Assembly: GCA_002825465.1 (NCBI GenBank)
Contig: PJER01000096.1
Location: forward strand, 1 to 7,927
Source of the DNA: Candidatus Thorarchaeota archaeon MP8T_1
GTDB lineage: Archaea; Asgardarchaeota; Thorarchaeia; Thorarchaeales; Thorarchaeaceae
Direction of reading: 5' to 3'
Length of the DNA: 7,927 nucleotides
Shown here: positions 5,198 to 7,927 of the stretch, piece by piece
Layout: each line of letters opens with the position of its first letter
Position numbering within the stretch: position 1 is the stretch's first letter
Made by a program: the position numbers and the translations under genes
The notes under the pieces: model-generated
The model's input: only the letters and a program-made list of their open reading frames with translations
What the model was told of the DNA's origin: nothing
Database searches by the model: none

Positions 5198-6478
5198 ATG
5201 ATTGACAGGAAAAAGCTAAGAATTGATATTGATCGGTTGAGCGAGATTAATGATTTCTTTCTCGCAGATGACAATCCACTTGTGACTGACCTTCTTACAT
5301 TGATTGACAAATACGGTGGAATTGAAGAGATTAATAAAAAGGCAGAAGAAGCAAGAAATCTCGATAAACTGATCGCCATGTTGGAGGCAAAGAATTCTCC
5401 CTATGTTAAAGATCTTTTATGGCTCCAAGAACAAAGGGATAATCATGCATTCATTTCAATTCCTGATTATAGGCAGAAAATACTTGGTGATACGTTCAAA
5501 TCCATGCAATTCGATGAGAGTTTTGCTGTCACTCTTGAGATTAGCGCCTGTCAATACTTCCCATGGCTCGTAGCAGAAGCCAAACAGGCCATGGAGAAAA
5601 GTGAGTTGATGCCAGGTCGTTTCATTAGAGTTCGGAAAATGGCTGAGCAAACTGCTGATAATGATGTCATTGCATTTGCAGCTGCAATGCAAATATTTGG
5701 TTCATCATATGTTGAAACGCTTGATACAAAGGGAACGTACCCTGGTCCCGATGGGGCTCCAGTAAATGTTCATCTTGGTGGTCCGTCCACTATCACAGGC
5801 TATTTTGGTGGTGTTGGGATGCCAAACAACTTTCCCTTGAAATGGGCTGATGAATTCCTACATTACTATACGACTTATGGTGTAAAGCAGGTTTTGAATA
5901 TCAATCCCGGAAGTGTACTCGTAGGCTACATGATGTACAAGCTAGGGATCGACATGGAATTCAAGATTTCTGTATTCATGGGTAATGATAATCCATATGC
6001 TTGCCTATGGACATTAATGACTGCAAAACTCTTCAGTCGAGATGATGGAACTAGCCCTCTCATAGGATTCAATCTTTCTAATAGTGTCAATAACGAAACT
6101 ATTGAGATGGCGGCTCAGATTAGAAAAGCATTTGATTTTGAAGATGTAGTACGGATTGAGCATCACATCACGGAAACCTACAAGTCCATCGTACGACAAC
6201 CCTACGACAGACTCCCTGAGCTTCTTGAGTTGGCTAATCATGTAAAGAACATCAGTGCAAAACATGAAGGTGGCACGCCCGAGATAGAAGCCACTCGTGA
6301 CTATCAAAGTGACATCCTAGATTATTTCAGAACGAAAGAGGACATTATTCAGGCGGGTCACATGCCCTTGCATCTACAAAACTATCTCGATAAGCATCAA
6401 TCACTTAATCGAACAGCCGAGGAGCTAACAAAGCGAGGACTAACCTTCCTAGCAGCACCTAATCTTCATGCGATTTAA
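5198..6478 (+). CDS. Uncharacterised 426-residue protein, possibly a barrel enzyme
   Basis: I do not recognise this family. The start ATG at 5198 has GGAAGG about 10 bases upstream. The first 110 residues are mostly helical and charged. From about residue 140 the pattern alternates short hydrophobic strands with helices, and the strands end in polar residues: VNVHLGG (H192), VLNINPGS (N234, N236), FKISVFMGNDNPY (N263, N265), LIGFNLSNSVNNE (N292, N295), VVRIEHHITE (E321, H322, H323) and ISAKHEGGTPE (K355, H356, E357). Such residues at strand ends are what a (beta/alpha)8 barrel active site would show, perhaps with a metal or phosphate ligand. The glycine-rich ITGYFGGVGMPNN (199-211) could be a binding loop. 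No signal peptide or membrane helix. Its place after an ECF S-component suggests it could act on the imported compound, but the 152-base gap allows a separate promoter. Confidence 0.85.
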   Translation: MIDRKKLRIDIDRLSEINDFFLADDNPLVTDLLTLIDKYGGIEEINKKAEEARNLDKLIAMLEAKNSPYVKDLLWLQEQRDNHAFISIPDYRQKILGDTFKSMQFDESFAVTLEISACQYFPWLVAEAKQAMEKSELMPGRFIRVRKMAEQTADNDVIAFAAAMQIFGSSYVETLDTKGTYPGPDGAPVNVHLGGPSTITGYFGGVGMPNNFPLKWADEFLHYYTTYGVKQVLNINPGSVLVGYMMYKLGIDMEFKISVFMGNDNPYACLWTLMTAKLFSRDDGTSPLIGFNLSNSVNNETIEMAAQIRKAFDFEDVVRIEHHITETYKSIVRQPYDRLPELLELANHVKNISAKHEGGTPEIEATRDYQSDILDYFRTKEDIIQAGHMPLHLQNYLDKHQSLNRTAEELTKRGLTFLAAPNLHAI

Positions 6479-6528
6479 TCATAAATTTGAAGCTGCAAAC
6501 CACTACGGACGAGTTTCTACTGAACTAC

Positions 6529-6999
6529 CTACATATCAGGTTGGAATATGTCGTCATACATGTTCTGAAGTCTGTTCTTGTGGTTCTCTTCTTCATTTGC
6601 AAGGGTTTCGAAGACAGTCCTATGTTGCCCGCTTCCGGTAAGCTCCGAAAGAGCTTTGTAGAAGCTGTGCGCTGCAGACTCCTTCTTGATTGCTACAATA
6701 AGCACATCTTGTGGGCTAGATGATGGAAGCAGTGGAATGTCGACAAGATATTGACTCAAGTCCATACTCTCTAATTCCTCTATTGTGTCACACTTGAATG
6801 TTTCACAGACTCCTGCCTTTTGAGCAGCCTGCAGTTTTTCCTTATGAGACACCTCCTGATGTGCTAAATCCTGGAGTAGTTTCGCTGATGATTTGAATTC
6901 TGCTTCTTCAGCGGCCTTCATATAAAACTCGTAGGCTTCCTCCTCTCTCTGAATCGCGAGAGAAACAAGTCTTTCGAAAGTCTGTTGTACACCGGTCAA
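6529..6999 (-). CDS. Rubrerythrin-like diiron protein without rubredoxin domain
   Basis: Ferritin-like four-helix protein; members usually reduce hydrogen peroxide or hold iron in the cytosol of anaerobes. 156 residues. The start is TTG at 6999-6997, with minus-strand GAGG 7 bases upstream. Helix 1 has AIQREEEAYEFY (E19), helix 2 DLAHQEVSHKEKL (E49, H52), helix 3 AIKKESAAHSFY (E107), helix 4 LANEEENHKNRL (E137, H140). These are two E...ExxH half-sites, so the diiron ligands appear complete. The classic C-terminal CxxC rubredoxin domain is absent; only C65 and C70 occur, in the loop between the half-sites. Electrons would have to come from a partner protein. It is convergent with the 426-residue gene (50 bases between stops) and divergent from the Suf-like small ORF. 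Confidence 0.92.
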   Translation of the reverse strand: MTGVQQTFERLVSLAIQREEEAYEFYMKAAEEAEFKSSAKLLQDLAHQEVSHKEKLQAAQKAGVCETFKCDTIEELESMDLSQYLVDIPLLPSSSPQDVLIVAIKKESAAHSFYKALSELTGSGQHRTVFETLANEEENHKNRLQNMYDDIFQPDM

Positions 7000-7030
7000 T
7001 TTTATGCCTCAAGCGAGGAACCAACAAGCT

Positions 7031-7040
7031 CGTTTTAAGC
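7031..7040 (-). promoter_or_regulatory. Candidate TATA box of rubrerythrin gene
   Basis: Minus-strand GCTTAAAACG lies about 32-41 bases before the TTG start at 6999, predicting a short leader that includes the GAGG site. The 14-bp palindrome at 7055-7068 is immediately upstream of it. Confidence 0.35.
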
Positions 7041-7054
7041 ATAATGTTTGATGA

Positions 7055-7068
7055 TGATTTGCAAATCA
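7055..7068. promoter_or_regulatory. Perfect 14-bp palindrome TGATTTGCAAATCA
   Basis: Exactly self-complementary over 14 bases, in the middle of the 117-base divergent gap between the rubrerythrin-like gene and the Suf-like ORF, just upstream of the presumed rubrerythrin TATA box. Position and symmetry fit an operator that could serve both directions. Its TTTGCAAA core resembles the TTTGCGAAA core found before tkt. Confidence 0.45.
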
Positions 7069-7116
7069 GGATCATGATATCTTTTGATTAGAACCTTCAC
7101 AATTTGAGGGATGAAC

Positions 7117-7245
7117 ATGAATGAAGAAGAGGCTACTTCACTCATCATCCGAGGCTTTGTCAAATTGAAGGCTCCGGATCTTCCACCTGCACTTCAGAAA
7201 TCGATTGATGATACAATTAAGATGAGTATGGAAGGAAGTATGTAA
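7117..7245 (+). CDS. Small ORF resembling the C-terminal tail of SufB/SufD
   Basis: 42 residues from the ATG at 7117, which has GAGGG 6 bases upstream at 7106-7110. An in-frame ATG at 7111 would abut that site. The sequence EEEATSLIIRGFV, then LPPALQKSIDD, then MEGSM follows the end of SufB/SufD iron-sulfur scaffold proteins, where (S)EEEA-x-x-(L/M)IV-x-GF is followed by an LP...L...I stretch and, in SufB, a terminal MEGSV-like ending. SufB and SufD normally have 400 residues or more, so only the last tenth is present. An in-frame TGA at 7105-7107 and another at 7075-7077 close the frame, and the other two frames upstream do not resemble Suf. It may be a decayed copy, a horizontally moved fragment or a stand-alone mini-protein. 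The family match is from recognition, not a search. Confidence 0.6.
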   Translation: MNEEEATSLIIRGFVKLKAPDLPPALQKSIDDTIKMSMEGSM

Positions 7246-7254
7246 TATCCTAGA

Positions 7255-7927
7255 CTACGTTCTTGGCACTATCTCCCTCATGCCCGATGGAAGATACTTA
7301 TGGAGTGCTGCAGGAATTTTTACACTGCCATCTTCTTGTTGGTAGACTTCTAGAATAGCTACCAATGTTCTGGGATTAGCCATCATAGTGCTGTTCAGAG
7401 TGTGCACGAATGCTTTCTCGGTTCCTCCTTTCTTAATCCTGAATTTAATGTTCAGACGTGTGGCTTGATATGCTGTACAGTTACTACAGGATCCGCCTTC
7501 ACGATATTTCTGTTGGCCTGGGAACCAGAACTCAAGATCATACTTCTTTGCAGCAACAATACCAATGTCGCCAGTGCACACATTCACGATACGATATGGA
7601 AGTTTGAGTGCCTGAACATAATCTTCTTCATTTCGAATTAATTCCTCATGAATTTTCCATGACTCTTCTGGGTGGCAGAAAACGAATTGTTCAACCTTAT
7701 TGAACTGGTGCACTCTGAAAATTCCCTTTGTATCTTTTCCATGAGAACCTGCTTCCTTTCTAAAGCATGCGCTTACTCCGGCGAGTTTTATTGGGAGTTC
7801 CGTAGGTTCGAAAATCTCTCCCATGTGCATAGCTGCCATTGGGTGTTCAGATGTGGCAATAAGATACAGGTCTTCTCCTTCGATTTTATACATCACATCA
7901 GCAAAATCAGCTAGGTCTGTCACTCCT
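7255..7927 (-). CDS. serS: Seryl-tRNA synthetase, C-terminal half (5' end beyond window)
   Basis: Class II aminoacyl-tRNA synthetase that charges tRNA-Ser with serine. The TAG at 7257-7255 is the true end. The frame stays open off the right edge, and the GTG at 7923 is internal, since GVTDLADF is a usual mid-protein run in archaeal enzymes. About 224 codons are present of an expected 420-460. Counting that GTG as residue 1: the serine-pocket TSEHP (24-28), motif 2 from [14 protein letters not shown] to VHQF (54-74) with the ATP-binding arginine, [16 protein letters not shown] (118-133), [12 protein letters not shown] (145-156), and motif 3 [18 protein letters not shown] (175-192, invariant R185). 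It is the common SerRS type, not the rare methanogen zinc-dependent form. Its stop is 9 bases from that of the convergent Suf-like ORF. Confidence 0.96.
   Translation of the reverse strand, partial: GVTDLADFADVMYKIEGEDLYLIATSEHPMAAMHMGEIFEPTELPIKLAGVSACFRKEAGSHGKDTKGIFRVHQFNKVEQFVFCHPEESWKIHEELIRNEEDYVQALKLPYRIVNVCTGDIGIVAAKKYDLEFWFPGQQKYREGGSCSNCTAYQATRLNIKFRIKKGGTEKAFVHTLNSTMMANPRTLVAILEVYQQEDGSVKIPAALHKYLPSGMREIVPRT

Overview
The window looks archaeal. The right edge carries a seryl-tRNA synthetase with archaeal-looking sequence. Several genes have AT-rich TATA-type elements about 25 bases ahead of the inferred transcript start rather than bacterial -35/-10 boxes. GTG and TTG starts occur, and there is a 1Fe neelaredoxin-type superoxide reductase. 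GC is moderate (low 40s by eye). The mix of a single-chain transketolase, a short rubrerythrin and ECF-type vitamin transport would suit an Asgard archaeon such as a thorarchaeon. That placement is a guess from protein flavour, not a proof.

Layout, left to right. (1) Minus strand 1-1960: a nearly complete transketolase running off the left edge, preceded by two operator-like repeats, then a GNAT acetyltransferase (2092-2661, minus). (2) Plus strand 2765-3367: a putative zinc-binding protein with two membrane helices. (3) Minus strand 3399-3710: a previously unlabelled cluster of three very short genes. The first two encode clearly related 34- and 28-residue peptides, and the third (35 residues) may be a diverged relative. 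They are spaced 6 bases apart, have a well-placed TATA box, a perfect 7+7 palindrome upstream, and a hairpin over the last stop codon. (4) Minus strand 3925-4305: superoxide reductase, divergent from (5) a plus-strand pair, an ECF transporter S-component (4470-5045) and an unrecognised 426-residue protein (5198-6478). (6) Minus strand 6529-6999: rubrerythrin-like diiron protein. It is divergent from (7) a 42-residue plus-strand ORF that looks like the isolated C-terminal tail of SufB/SufD, with a perfect 14-bp palindrome between them. (8) Minus strand 7255-7927: C-terminal half of seryl-tRNA synthetase.

The themes are central carbon metabolism (transketolase), oxygen and redox defence (superoxide reductase, rubrerythrin, a Suf-like fragment), vitamin uptake (ECF S-component) and translation (SerRS). 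The most novel item is the three-peptide micro-operon. In the 12-codon block shared by its first two members, 10 codons differ and 7 of those changes are silent, which argues that the peptides are real and under protein-level selection.
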